Shown here piece after piece: positions 51,741 through 60,901 of a DNA stretch of 64,000 nt. The stretch is taken from the NCBI RefSeq assembly GCF_900115265.1, contig NZ_FOVU01000004.1:556987-620986 (forward strand), read 5' to 3'. The notes under the pieces are model-generated. The model worked only from the letters and a program-made list of their open reading frames with translations. It was not told the DNA's origin and did no database searches. This DNA is from Bradyrhizobium sp. Ghvi (GTDB lineage: Bacteria > Pseudomonadota > Alphaproteobacteria > Rhizobiales > Xanthobacteraceae). The position numbers and the translations under genes were made by a program. Numbering within the stretch: the first letter of the stretch is position 1; each line of letters begins with the position of its first letter.

Positions 51741-53240
51741 ATGTCCGATGCCATCAAGGTCGGCTTTGTCCCAATGGCGTCCGCCGCCCGTGGCATTCTG
51801 GTCGTGTTCTGTGATGAGGCTCTGAAGGTCGGCCCGGCGACGGCCAAGGCGCTCGGTGCCGCGAGCGAGCTCGTGAAGCGGGCGGCGGCTGCCGCCTCAT
51901 TCAAAGGCAAAAGCGGCGCGGCCCTGGACATTTTGGCTCCCGAGGGCCTGAAGGCTGATCGCCTGATCGTGATCGGGACCGGCAAGGCCTCCGGCTTGAA
52001 GGGGAACGACTTCCTCAAATTCGGCGGCTTGGCCGCCAGCAAGCTCAAGGCCGGCTCTGCGGCCATGACCATCGTGGCGGAACTCGCCACCGGCGCCATG
52101 AGCAGCGAGCAGGCGGTCGCGATTGCCTCGGGCGTGCGCCTGCGCGCCTACAAGTTCGACCGCTACAAGACCAGGAAGAAGGACGGCGAGGAGGGCGCCT
52201 TGCGCGCCGATGTTTCGCTCGCCGTCGGCGATGCGGCCGCGGCGAAGAAGGCCTTTGCTTCGGCAGCAGCGGTCGTCGACGGTGTCATCATCGCGCGCGA
52301 TCTCGTCAACGAGCCGCCGAACGTGCTGTACCCTGAGGAGTTCGCCCGCCGCGCCGGTCAGCTGCGCAAGCTCGGCGTCAGAATCGAGGTGCTCGACGTC
52401 AAGGCGATGCAGAAGCTCGGCATGGGCGCGCTGCTCGGTGTCGGCCAAGGCTCGGTGCGACCGAGCCGTACAGTGATCATGCGCTGGGACGGCGGCAGGA
52501 AGGGCGAGGCACCGGTCGCCTTCGTCGGCAAAGGGGTCTGTTTCGACACCGGCGGCATCTCGATCAAGCCGGCCGGCAGCATGGAGGACATGAAAGGCGA
52601 CATGGGCGGCGCGGCCTGCGTCGTCGGCCTGATGCACGCGCTCGCGGCGCGCAAGGCCAAGGTCAACGTGGTCGGCGCCATCGGACTCGTCGAGAACATG
52701 CCCGACGGCAACGCGCAGCGGCCGGGCGACATCGTCACCTCGATGTCAGGCCAGACCATCGAGATCATCAACACCGACGCGGAGGGCCGCCTCGTGCTGG
52801 CCGACGTACTCTGGTACGTCGCCAAGAAGCTGAAGCCGAAATTCATGGTGGATCTGGCGACGTTGACCGGCGCGATCATGGTCGCGCTCGGCACCGAGCA
52901 TGCCGGCATGTTCTCCAACAATGACGAACTCGCCGAACGCCTGCTGACGGCCGGCATCGAGGTCGGCGAGAAGGTCTGGCGCATGCCGCTCGGCCCCGAA
53001 TACGACAAGCTGATCGATTCCCAGTTTGCCGACATGAAGAACACGGGCGGACGGCATGGCGGCTCGATCACCGCCGCGCAGTTCCTGCAGCGCTTCGTCG
53101 ATGGCACGCCCTGGGCGCATCTCGACATCGCCGGCACCGCGATGGGCGCGCCGAAGACTGACATCAATCAGAGCTGGGGCTCCGGCTATGGCGTCCGTCT
53201 GCTCGATCGTCTGGTGGCAGATCATTACGAGCGCAAATGA
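51741..53240 (+). CDS. pepA: Leucyl aminopeptidase
   Basis: A 499-residue M17 metallopeptidase with two zinc or manganese ions. The signature NTDAEGRLVLAD is in the C-terminal catalytic domain, together with VGKGVCFDTGGISIKP and MEDMKGDMGGAA that supply the Lys and Asp ligands. It removes N-terminal residues from peptides; in some bacteria it also binds DNA. The ATG at 51741 has GAGGAG upstream; an ATG 39 bp earlier is less likely. It overlaps holC by ATGA. Confidence 0.97.
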   Translation: MSDAIKVGFVPMASAARGILVVFCDEALKVGPATAKALGAASELVKRAAAAASFKGKSGAALDILAPEGLKADRLIVIGTGKASGLKGNDFLKFGGLAASKLKAGSAAMTIVAELATGAMSSEQAVAIASGVRLRAYKFDRYKTRKKDGEEGALRADVSLAVGDAAAAKKAFASAAAVVDGVIIARDLVNEPPNVLYPEEFARRAGQLRKLGVRIEVLDVKAMQKLGMGALLGVGQGSVRPSRTVIMRWDGGRKGEAPVAFVGKGVCFDTGGISIKPAGSMEDMKGDMGGAACVVGLMHALAARKAKVNVVGAIGLVENMPDGNAQRPGDIVTSMSGQTIEIINTDAEGRLVLADVLWYVAKKLKPKFMVDLATLTGAIMVALGTEHAGMFSNNDELAERLLTAGIEVGEKVWRMPLGPEYDKLIDSQFADMKNTGGRHGGSITAAQFLQRFVDGTPWAHLDIAGTAMGAPKTDINQSWGSGYGVRLLDRLVADHYERK

Positions 53241-53689
53241 CGGAAGTGCTGTTTTACCATCTGCAAAACATGACGGTTGAGAACGTCTTGCCGCCGCTTC
53301 TCGAGAAATCGCTCGAGCGCGGCTGGTGCGTCGTGGTGCAGTCGACCTCGCCGGAGCGCGCCGATGCGCTCGACGCGCATTTGTGGACCTATCGCGACGA
53401 TTCCTTCCTGCCGCATGCGACATGGCGGGTGAACGATGTGGCCGAGCAGCCCATCGTGCTGGCGATCGAGGCGGACAATCCGAACGGGGCCAACGTCCGT
53501 TTCCTCGTCGACAACGCCGCTTTGCCGGAGGACGCGGAAGCCTATGAGCGCATGGTGCTGCTGTTCAACGGCGACGATCCGGACGCGCTCGCGGCCGCCC
53601 GCAGCACCTGGACCGATTGCAAGACGCGCGGATTTGAGGTCACCTATTGGCAGGCCGACGAGCGGGGCCGGTGGCAGCGCCGGAATTAG
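53237..53689 (+). CDS. holC: DNA polymerase III chi subunit
   Basis: A 150-residue HolC: MTEVLFYHLQNMTVENVLPP, LERGWCVVVQ and the conserved WTYRDDSFLPH are diagnostic. Chi links the clamp loader to single-strand-binding protein at the fork. It overlaps pepA by 4 bp, the common pairing in proteobacteria. Confidence 0.95.
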   Translation: MTEVLFYHLQNMTVENVLPPLLEKSLERGWCVVVQSTSPERADALDAHLWTYRDDSFLPHATWRVNDVAEQPIVLAIEADNPNGANVRFLVDNAALPEDAEAYERMVLLFNGDDPDALAAARSTWTDCKTRGFEVTYWQADERGRWQRRN

Positions 53690-53795
53690 CGACCATTCGC
53701 AATTAATGATAATTTGGACTTTCTCGGGCAGATTGGTTTCGGCCACCTTCGTGCCGCAAAGTGATGTTGGGACAATCGCTTAGGGCTGCTCCTTC

Positions 53796-54350
53796 ATGCG
53801 GGGAATTTGGTTTATCGTGCGACATCAAAAGCTTCCAAAGTCGCTCATGGTTGCGTTGGCCGCTGTTGCGCCGCTGCTGGCGGGCTGCTCGGGCGCATCC
53901 GATATGCTCGCGTCGGCGAAAGACGCTGAATGGTTCAACAAGCCGAGCCGCCTGTTCATCAAGAACATCTCGATCGAGTCGCCGCCATTGACGCCGGACA
54001 AGCCGGTGGGACCTGAAGATCTCGTCAGCGCCGATGGTGCCTGTCCTGGCATGGCGCCGCCGCCTGGACCCGCCGACGCCAATGCCTCGACGACGGCGCC
54101 CGTCGGCGGCACGGTCGCGCTCGGTCATACCGAATGCGACGTGGTGCGCGGCATCGGCGCGCCCTCGAACGTCAACATCTCCAATGACGCCGCCGGCCGG
54201 CGCGTCGCGGTGGTGACCTGGACCACCGGACCGCGCGCGGGCATTTACACCTTCACCTCCGGACGGCTGTCGGCGATCGAAGGCAATCCCGAGCCGCCAG
54301 TCGTTGCGAAGCCGGTGAAGCCGAAGGCGAAGAAGAAGGCGGCGACGTAG
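53796..54350 (+). CDS. Lipoprotein with BamE/OmlA-like domain (hypothetical)
   Basis: A 184-residue protein with a lipobox LLAGC at about residue 27-31, so probably lipidated. Residues 103-160 (VALGHTECDVVRGIGAPSNV, then AVVTWTTGPRAGIYTFTSGR) follow the pattern of the SmpA/OmlA (BamE) fold: G-x-T-x-x-x-V-x-x-x-x-G-x-P, then an aromatic strand and F-x-x-G-x-L. The start is ATG 53796 or GTG 53817. The tail is Lys-rich. Its neighbours do not tell its role; a real BamE is usually elsewhere in these genomes. Confidence 0.7.
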   Translation: MRGIWFIVRHQKLPKSLMVALAAVAPLLAGCSGASDMLASAKDAEWFNKPSRLFIKNISIESPPLTPDKPVGPEDLVSADGACPGMAPPPGPADANASTTAPVGGTVALGHTECDVVRGIGAPSNVNISNDAAGRRVAVVTWTTGPRAGIYTFTSGRLSAIEGNPEPPVVAKPVKPKAKKKAAT

Positions 54351-54372
54351 GCGTTCCTCGCCCGCTACGCTA

Positions 54373-54406
54373 CGTTCCGGATCGCTAATGCGACGATTCC
54401 GGAACG
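54373..54406. terminator. Hairpin between convergent genes
   Basis: CGTTCCGGA (54373-54381) pairs exactly with TCCGGAACG (54398-54406) over a 16-nt loop. It lies between the lipoprotein and GDSL genes, which converge. There is no clear T-run, so it may be a two-way factor-dependent stop or a small repeat. Confidence 0.45.
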
Positions 54407-54517
54407 CTAGTCGAAAATCGCTGGGCCGAAGGTCACCACGTCCGTTCGATGACGCGGTAGGCGCTTCGCGCGAACCGCCCCTTGTCTAATCGGCTCCCGT
54501 CGAAACGGAACAGTCAG

Positions 54518-55024
54518 CTAGTTACGCAATGCACTGCTGACGGGCCCGGCCAATTGTTGCGCCAGCATGCGGTAGCCTTCCGGCGTGAGATGTTGCCCGT
54601 CGACTTGGTGCGGCTTGCCGCGCAACATCGTGTTTGGCAGCATGACGACCTTGACACCCATGGTCCTCAAGCGGCTTACGAGCTCAGTCGTGTAGTTGCG
54701 CGCGCCCTTTCTCAGGTCGTTCCCGCCGGGCTGGAGAATGACCACCCGCGTCCCCTTTGGCACTGCGCTATCGAGCCGGGCCATCATTCCTCCGGTGGTG
54801 TCGCCGCTGATGCCGGCATTGATGACGGTGACGTCAAGTCCTCTCGCGCGAAGGATGGCCTCGAGTTGGGCCGGGTACGCTTCGCTCGGCGAGACGCCCT
54901 TGCCGGCGGTGTTGCTGGCGCCAAGGGCGACGACGGTTGCGGCATGAGCGATGCCAACGGGCAAGAGCATCATGAGAGCCGCAATCGAAGCAAGCAGTCT
55001 GGCATTCACGCGCATCTTTTTCAT
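54518..55024 (-). CDS. GDSL/SGNH-family lipase or arylesterase, exported
   Basis: A 168-residue SGNH hydrolase. A signal peptide (RLLASIAALMMLLPVGIAHA) is followed at once by block I, VVALGASNTAGKG (Ser in GASN), block II NAGISGDTT, block III PGGNDLR and block V VDGQHLTPEG with Asp and His. Relatives act as thioesterase I/lysophospholipase L1 or arylesterase in the periplasm. Two ATGs three codons apart are possible starts (55024, 55015). Confidence 0.9.
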   Translation of the reverse strand: MKKMRVNARLLASIAALMMLLPVGIAHAATVVALGASNTAGKGVSPSEAYPAQLEAILRARGLDVTVINAGISGDTTGGMMARLDSAVPKGTRVVILQPGGNDLRKGARNYTTELVSRLRTMGVKVVMLPNTMLRGKPHQVDGQHLTPEGYRMLAQQLAGPVSSALRN

Positions 55025-55088
55025 ATCCCCCTGAGGTGGTCATTTAAGCCGCAAGCACACTCTACCGCATCACCCAATTGGGCAAGCT

Positions 55089-55877
55089 TTAAGCAGCCTT
55101 GCGCCCTTTGATCGCAGTGGCGGAGGCATGAACCGTGATCGCTCCGGTCGCGCTTGCGGGCAGTCGCGCCTGAAGCCGTCGTTTCAGCTCTTCGCGCTGG
55201 GTGTCCGACAGCTTTGCAGACACGCCCGCCGGGCTGCTGACCACCATGGAGAGCCAGTAATCGTCGAAGTCGGCGAATGTCCGCTCGACGACCAGCTCGC
55301 GGGTTTCGATATCGCGCAGACCAAGCTCGGCCCAGAGCGCCTTGAGCATTTCGAAACGAGAGATGTCGGCGCTCAGCGGGCGCGCTGCGGGGATGCCAAG
55401 GGCATCCAGCTCTTCCCACAGCGGCTGCGTCGGCGTGCCGCCGCGCATAACATCCCAAGTATAGGATGCAACCATGCCGCCGGGTTTGGTGACGCGAACC
55501 ATTTCCGAGGCGCCTTTGCGCGGGTCGGGGACGAAAAACAGCACCAAGGCCATCACTGCGACGTCGAAGCGGCCTGTGTCGTAGGGCAGGGACATCGCGT
55601 CGCCGATCGACAGTTCGACCTGCTTTGCCGCTAACTTTTGCCGCGCGGTCGCAATCTGGGCGTCGGATGGATCGATCGCGCAGACGGAGGAAGGGGCGGA
55701 TTTCGCAAGAAGGAGCTCGGTGAACGCGCCATTGCCGGCACCGATATCCGCCCAGGCCAGTCCCGGACGCGGCGCCAGCCAGTCGAGGAAAAACGTGCCG
55801 GCTGATCGGCTCCACGGCGCCATGAAGCGCTCGTAAGCCGCGCCATCGGTGAATTTGATCGGTTCGGGTGACGACAT
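55089..55877 (-). CDS. Class I SAM-dependent methyltransferase
   Basis: A 262-residue methyltransferase. The SAM loop is WADIGAGNGAFTELLL near residues 41-56, the acidic end of beta 2 is CAIDPSDAQI, and motif IV lies in FDVAVMALVLFFVPDP. The fold and length resemble UbiE/MenG-like small-molecule methyltransferases; the substrate is unknown. The ATG at 55877 has GAGGGAGATC upstream; a longer open frame upstream lacks a ribosome site. Confidence 0.9.
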   Translation of the reverse strand: MSSPEPIKFTDGAAYERFMAPWSRSAGTFFLDWLAPRPGLAWADIGAGNGAFTELLLAKSAPSSVCAIDPSDAQIATARQKLAAKQVELSIGDAMSLPYDTGRFDVAVMALVLFFVPDPRKGASEMVRVTKPGGMVASYTWDVMRGGTPTQPLWEELDALGIPAARPLSADISRFEMLKALWAELGLRDIETRELVVERTFADFDDYWLSMVVSSPAGVSAKLSDTQREELKRRLQARLPASATGAITVHASATAIKGRKAA

Positions 55878-55980
55878 CGCTCGATCTCCCTCAAAAATTT
55901 TCTCTATGAATATGCTTCTTTCGAAAATATCGCATGGACTTGCTAGCACGAAGGCGCACAGATTCCCGTGAACACTGCTC

Positions 55981-56319
55981 GTGGCCATACCGACAAAGCC
56001 CAAGGACATCGAGAGAGCGATCGAAGCCAATGCCGCGGTGATCGGATTCGCAGGCATTGCATTGGCGACCACAAATAGTCGACGCTGGCTCGCGCTTCCG
56101 GCGCTGGTGACTACCTTTCTATTTCAACACGCGATCCAAGGATGGTGCCCTCCGGTTCCGGTGTTGAGAAAGCTGGGCTTTCGCACCTTGTACGAAATCG
56201 AAGAAGAGCGCCGAGCATTGATGGCGCTGAGAGGTGACTTTGGGCCCGCAGCCGAAGGCGCGGACGCGGCCTTTCGCGCTTCCAGCGGCGCCACAAATGC
56301 GCCTATGCCGGCCGTTTAG
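55981..56319 (+). CDS. Small membrane protein, DUF2892/YgaP-TM-like
   Basis: A 112-residue protein with GTG start. Residues 18-52 hold two hydrophobic helices, and FQHAIQGWCPPVPVLRKLGF matches the G-x-CP-x-x-x-x-x-x-x-G end of the YgaP transmembrane (DUF2892) domain. RTLYEIEEERRALMAL after it is a cytoplasmic helix. YgaP proteins carry a rhodanese domain, which is absent here. The function is unknown. Confidence 0.72.
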   Translation: MAIPTKPKDIERAIEANAAVIGFAGIALATTNSRRWLALPALVTTFLFQHAIQGWCPPVPVLRKLGFRTLYEIEEERRALMALRGDFGPAAEGADAAFRASSGATNAPMPAV

Positions 56320-56363
56320 TCCTGCGGCTCAGCCAATGCAGGAGCACCAGCCGTTAGTCCGCG

Positions 56364-57284
56364 TCAGGCCTGACGACCGCCTTTCACTATGTGCTGCCAG
56401 AACGCCTCTGCGGCCTTCGCAAGGCGAAGCTTCGGCCGGAACACGTGGATTTCGATTGGCACGTACCATTCCTCGCCGCCCGCTGCGACGATCTCGCCGG
56501 AGGCGAGCTGATCGGTGATCAGGCTTTCCGGCAGCCACGCCATGCCGCGACCGGCCTGGACCATCGTTACCAGCAGCTTGGCGAGATGCGAGGTGAATGT
56601 CGTGCGCAAATGCACGTCCCGAGGCGAGGTCGCGCGCACAGCTTCCAGGATGCGGCCCATGCCCGACTCCGGACGAAAGCTCAGGAACGGGACGGGAGCA
56701 TTGTCCGTCCCCGGAAGCCGGAAGCGGGGCCTGCGGCTGCGATTTGAAACCGGCACCGATGCGGGAATGAGCCTGTCGTCGCCGACATGCAGCGAGCGAA
56801 AATGCGACGGGGCCAGCGTCGTCGTTGCCGACGGATGGTAATGACAGAGCAGGAAGTGCGCATCGCCCGCGAGCAGAATGCGTTCGCAGGCCTCCATGTG
56901 ATTTGCCACGAGCTGCACGTTCGGAACGAATGACAGCTCGGTCTCGATGCCGCGCAGCCAATCGGGAAAGAAGGTTAGCGACAAAGCGTTGGTCGATGCG
57001 AATTTCAGCACGTCGGATGCGCCGCGCGCCCGCTCCTGGGCGTCGAGCCGGCCGGCGGCCAGCCGGCGCAGCACGTCTTCGGCCGTTTCGCGAAAGCCTT
57101 CGCCAGCCGGCGTCAGATTGACGCTGTGCGTGGTGCGATCCAGCAGCGGCGCGCCCGTCCAGACCTCGAGGGCCTGGATCCTGCGGCTCAGCGCGGGCTG
57201 CGAGCAATTGCGCTGCTCTGCTGCGCGCGAGAAGCTGCGCGTGGTCGCCACCGCGATGAAATCGTGCAGCCAGTTGATCTCCAT
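56364..57284 (-). CDS. LysR family transcriptional regulator
   Basis: A 306-residue LysR protein. The N-terminal winged helix-turn-helix is MEINWLHDFIAVATTRSFSR with CSQPALSRRIQALE. The remaining residues form the two-lobed effector domain. It is divergent from the LeuC/LeuD-type dehydratase genes with 126 bp between starts; a perfect palindrome lies at 57315-57333 in that gap. By family habit it should activate the divergent operon when a pathway metabolite binds, and repress itself. Confidence 0.93.
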   Translation of the reverse strand: MEINWLHDFIAVATTRSFSRAAEQRNCSQPALSRRIQALEVWTGAPLLDRTTHSVNLTPAGEGFRETAEDVLRRLAAGRLDAQERARGASDVLKFASTNALSLTFFPDWLRGIETELSFVPNVQLVANHMEACERILLAGDAHFLLCHYHPSATTTLAPSHFRSLHVGDDRLIPASVPVSNRSRRPRFRLPGTDNAPVPFLSFRPESGMGRILEAVRATSPRDVHLRTTFTSHLAKLLVTMVQAGRGMAWLPESLITDQLASGEIVAAGGEEWYVPIEIHVFRPKLRLAKAAEAFWQHIVKGGRQA

Positions 57285-57314
57285 TGTACGGCCTCCTGAC
57301 AGGATAAACCATGC

Positions 57315-57333
57315 TTATGCACGATTTGCATAA
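57315..57333. promoter_or_regulatory. LysR-type operator (palindrome)
   Basis: TTATGCA-CGATT-TGCATAA is a perfect 7-5-7 inverted repeat and contains the T-N11-A pattern of LysR boxes. It lies 31 bp before the LysR start and 78 bp before the dehydratase start, the usual place for the recognition site of a divergently transcribed LysR regulator. Confidence 0.75.
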
Positions 57334-57410
57334 CGATATCAGAACACGACATTGGATTTCCAGTGCCGCGGGCGGCACCGTGCAGCGAGATTTTTCCGGA
57401 GGAAGCGCAA

Positions 57411-58838
57411 ATGGCCGCGCGCACGCTGTACGACAAGCTGGTGGATGCCCATGTCGTCCGCAATCTCGATGACAGCGGTCTCGTGCTGCTCTATGTCGAT
57501 CGCACCGTCCTGAACGAATACACCAGCCCGCAAGCCTTTGCCGGCCTGCGCGCGGCAGGACGCAAGGTCTGGAATCCCAGGGCGGCACTCATGGTGGTTG
57601 ACCACGTCAACCCCACGGCGGCGCGGCGCGTCCGCGCGATGCCCGATGATGCATCGACGCGGCAGGTCGACTACTTCGCCGAGAACGCGAGGGAATTCGG
57701 CATCGAATATTTCGACATTCTCGATCCCCGCCAGGGCATCGAGCACGTCGTTGCCCCCGAGCAGGGGCTCGTCATGCCGGGCATGGTGATCGCAGCCGGC
57801 GACAGCCACAGCACGGCCTATGGGGCGTTCGGTGCCCTCGGCTACGGCATTGGAACGTCCGACATCGAGCACTATCTCGCAACCTCGACGGTGCGCTATC
57901 GCCGCCTCAAGACGATGCGCATCCACCTGTCCGGAACGGCGGCGCCGTTCGGCGTGACGCCGAAGGACATCGTCATGGAGGTGATCCGGCGGATCGGGGC
58001 CGACGGCGCGACAGGCTATGCCGTGGAATTCAGCGGTCCCGTCGTCTCCGACATGAGCGTCGAGGGCCGGATCGTGATGTCGATCATGATTGTCGAGGCG
58101 GGCGCGCGCGGTGTGGTGATCGCGCCGGATCAGAAGGTGCTGGACTATCTGAAAGGACGTCCGCGCTCCCCCAAGGGGGAAATGTGGGAGCGCGCCGCAG
58201 CGAGCTGGCTCACACTGTCTTCCGATCCCGCTGCCAAATTCGACCGCGAAGTGACGCTCGACATCTCCGAGGTTGCGCCGCTGGTGACCTGGGGCACCAG
58301 CCCCGATCAGGCGATCGCGGTGACCGACAATGTGCCCGATCCTGTGCAACAGGCAGCGCCCGATCGCAGGGCCGCGGCCATGCGCGCGCTGAGCTACATG
58401 GGCCTGACACCGGGGACGTCCATTCAATCCGTTCCGATCGACTTCGCTTTCATCGGGTCCTGTACCAACGCGCGGATCGAAGACTTGCGCGATGCGGCCG
58501 AGATCTTTCGCGGCCGCCGCGTCGCGGCAGGCGTGCGGGCGATCGTGGTGCCGGGTTCGACGCAGGTCAGGGCCCAGGCAGAGGCGGAAGGCCTTGCCAA
58601 GGTGTTCACCGACGCCGGGGTCGAATGGCGGCAATCCGGCTGCTCGATGTGCCTTGCGATGAACGACGACGTGTTGAAGCCGGGAGAGCGGTGCGCGTCC
58701 TCGACCAACCGCAACTTCGAGGGGCGCCAGGGACCGGGCGCCCGGACGCATCTGATGAGCCCGGCGATGGTGGCCGCCGCGGCCGTCACCGGCCGCATCA
58801 CCGACGTACGCTCGCTGCTGGGAGGATCACGCCAATGA
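57411..58838 (+). CDS. LeuC-type hydro-lyase, large subunit (catabolic context)
   Basis: A 475-residue aconitase-superfamily protein resembling the large subunit of 3-isopropylmalate dehydratase. The 4Fe-4S cysteines are in GSCTNARIEDL and SGCSMCLAMN, and CASSTNRNFEGRQGPGARTH is the family C-terminal block. Against leucine-pathway enzymes the active-site segment reads GDSHSTAYGAFGALG rather than GDSHTSTHGAFGAL, with Tyr replacing His. With a 2-hydroxycarboxylate transporter and LysR beside it, a substrate other than isopropylmalate is likely, for example a methylated malate or citrate-like acid. GGAGGAAGCGCAA fixes the ATG at 57411. Confidence 0.88.
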   Translation: MAARTLYDKLVDAHVVRNLDDSGLVLLYVDRTVLNEYTSPQAFAGLRAAGRKVWNPRAALMVVDHVNPTAARRVRAMPDDASTRQVDYFAENAREFGIEYFDILDPRQGIEHVVAPEQGLVMPGMVIAAGDSHSTAYGAFGALGYGIGTSDIEHYLATSTVRYRRLKTMRIHLSGTAAPFGVTPKDIVMEVIRRIGADGATGYAVEFSGPVVSDMSVEGRIVMSIMIVEAGARGVVIAPDQKVLDYLKGRPRSPKGEMWERAAASWLTLSSDPAAKFDREVTLDISEVAPLVTWGTSPDQAIAVTDNVPDPVQQAAPDRRAAAMRALSYMGLTPGTSIQSVPIDFAFIGSCTNARIEDLRDAAEIFRGRRVAAGVRAIVVPGSTQVRAQAEAEGLAKVFTDAGVEWRQSGCSMCLAMNDDVLKPGERCASSTNRNFEGRQGPGARTHLMSPAMVAAAAVTGRITDVRSLLGGSRQ

Positions 58839-59443
58839 TGCCGTTCGATCAAGTCGCGGGGATTGCCGCACCGATGATGGCGCCGAACGTCGACACCGAC
58901 GTGATCATGCCAAAAATGTTTCTTAAGGGGGTCGACCGCAGCGGCCTGGGCGAGGGCGCTTTCAACCTGCTGCGCTTCAGTGGCGGCAAGGCCAATCCGG
59001 ATTTCATCCTGAACCAGGACGGCTATCGCGACGCCTGCTTTCTGGTCGTCGGCCCGAATTTCGGCTGCGGCTCGAGCCGCGAGCATGCGGTGTGGGGACT
59101 CCAGCAGCTCGGTATTCGCGCGCTGATCGGCACCAGTTTTGCCGGCATCTTCGACGACAATTGCGCCAATAACGGCCTCCTGACGATCTCGCTCGATCCC
59201 GAGAGGGTGACGGCGCTCGCCTCGGTCATCGCCGATCGCACCCGCAATGACGTTGCCGTGGACCTTGCGGCCCAGACGATCCGCTTTGATTGCGGCCGCC
59301 GGAGGATGCCGTTCGAGATCGAGCCGGCGAGGAAGGAAGCCTTTCTGACCGGCCGCGATTTCATCGCGTCCACACTGATTCACGCCGACGACATCCGCGC
59401 GTTCGAGGCGCGCCATCGCGCGGCCAGCCCCTGGATGTTCTGA
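58835..59443 (+). CDS. LeuD-type hydro-lyase, small subunit
   Basis: A 202-residue swivel-domain subunit pairing with the preceding LeuC-like protein. NVDTDVIMPKMFLKGVDRSG at the start and PNFGCGSSREHAVWGLQQ are diagnostic, and FAGIFDDNCANNGLL follows. It overlaps the large subunit gene by ATGA, with GGAGG 9 bp upstream, so the two are made together. It is the size of standard LeuD. See the large subunit for the expected substrate class. Confidence 0.9.
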   Translation: MMPFDQVAGIAAPMMAPNVDTDVIMPKMFLKGVDRSGLGEGAFNLLRFSGGKANPDFILNQDGYRDACFLVVGPNFGCGSSREHAVWGLQQLGIRALIGTSFAGIFDDNCANNGLLTISLDPERVTALASVIADRTRNDVAVDLAAQTIRFDCGRRRMPFEIEPARKEAFLTGRDFIASTLIHADDIRAFEARHRAASPWMF

Positions 59444-59515
59444 ACTCCGGATCGAACATTTCGACGCGTGCCGGACCGCGTCACCAACGAAAAATGACAA
59501 ACAGTGGAGGGACTC

Positions 59516-60853
59516 TTGGCTGATACGACATACCGAGCTTCGGTTGCGCCACCGGCTGCTTCGTCACAGATCAGAACGCCGGCAACACGCGCCGCCCTCA
59601 GGATCGGTCCGTTGCCGATCGGCGTCTACATTGCCGCTGCGGTAGTCTGTGCGGCTGCCGTGTATTCCGGCAAACTGCCCAATGACGTGATCGGCGGTCT
59701 GTCGCTCCTGATGCTGCTCGGCTTCCTGCTTGGCAAGCTCGGCCAGACCATTCCGGTGCTGAAGCAGATCGGCGGCACTGCGATTCTCTGTCTGTTCGTT
59801 CCGGCGGCAATCGTGAGCTACGGCTTGATGCCCGAGGCGGCGCTGAAAGCGATCGCCACGACCTTCCGCACAGCCAATTTCCAATATTTCTTCATCGCCT
59901 GTCTCGTCGCAGGCTCGATCCTCGGCATGCCCTATCGTGTGCTGGTCCAGGGCTTCATCCGCATGTTCGTTCCGCTTCTGATCGGGACGCTCGCGGCCGT
60001 ATCGGCCGGTATCGCCATCGCTATGCTGTTCGGCCATAGCCCCAAGGAGGCGTTCTTCTTCATCATCATCCCGATCATCGGCGGCGGCCTCGCAGAGGGC
60101 GTGCTGCCGCTTTCCATCGCCTATTCGGAGATATTGCAGCGGCCGCAGGGCGACCTCGTTGCGCAGATGGTACCGGCGGCGCTGCTCGGCAACGTGGTCG
60201 CGATCGTTTGTGCGGGCCTGCTCGCGCGCCTCGGCGAGAAGCGTCGGGATCTGAGCGGTCAGGGCATGCTGGTCAGAACCGGCGATGACGACATTCTTGG
60301 CGAGGCGCGATCCGACCAGCCGATCGACCTCGGATTGCTTGGCGCAGGAATCGTGCTGTCCTGCGTGCTGTTCGTGCTCGGCATGACCCTGGCGCCATTC
60401 ACGGGAATTCCAGGTCCGATCATGATGATCATCGCGGCGGTCGCCCTCAAGCTGACGAAGATGCTGCCGGTCGAGATGGAGCTCGGCGCTTATCAGATCA
60501 ACAAGTTCATGTCGACGAACCTGACGTTTGCCATCCTGGTTGCGATGGGCACGTTATTGGTCAAATGGGAGCAGCTCGCGGCATCCTTCAACCCGGGCTA
60601 CATCGCGATCTGCACCGCGACGGTGCTGGCCATGATCGCGTCAGGCTTCTATGTCGGCAAGTGGCTCAACATGTATCCGGTCGAGGCGGCAATCGTGACC
60701 GCCTGCCACTCGGGTCTCGGCGGCACCGGCGACGTCGCCATTCTCGGGGCGGCCGATCGCATGGGCCTGATGGCGTTTGCCCAGATCGCAACGCGCGTCG
60801 GCGGCGCGATCATGATCGTGATCGCGGCGCTGTTGATGAAGTCGTTGTCTTGA
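59516..60853 (+). CDS. 2-hydroxycarboxylate transporter (CitS family)
   Basis: A 445-residue membrane protein with about eleven helices in two inverted halves. Each half has the GGxG re-entrant loop of the 2-HCT family: IIGGGLAEGVLPLSIAYSE and HSGLGGTGDVAILGAADRMG. Known members import citrate, malate or citramalate-like hydroxy acids with sodium or protons, or exchange them for lactate. A TTG at 59516 lies 4 bp after GGAGGG; a GTG at 59504 is possible but would overlap the ribosome site. It follows the LeuCD-type genes and probably brings in their substrate or a precursor. Confidence 0.9.
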   Translation: MADTTYRASVAPPAASSQIRTPATRAALRIGPLPIGVYIAAAVVCAAAVYSGKLPNDVIGGLSLLMLLGFLLGKLGQTIPVLKQIGGTAILCLFVPAAIVSYGLMPEAALKAIATTFRTANFQYFFIACLVAGSILGMPYRVLVQGFIRMFVPLLIGTLAAVSAGIAIAMLFGHSPKEAFFFIIIPIIGGGLAEGVLPLSIAYSEILQRPQGDLVAQMVPAALLGNVVAIVCAGLLARLGEKRRDLSGQGMLVRTGDDDILGEARSDQPIDLGLLGAGIVLSCVLFVLGMTLAPFTGIPGPIMMIIAAVALKLTKMLPVEMELGAYQINKFMSTNLTFAILVAMGTLLVKWEQLAASFNPGYIAICTATVLAMIASGFYVGKWLNMYPVEAAIVTACHSGLGGTGDVAILGAADRMGLMAFAQIATRVGGAIMIVIAALLMKSLS

Positions 60854-60901
60854 TCCGCACGGATCGACTCCGCGCCAGACGAATATTCCAGGGAGGTTTC
60901 A

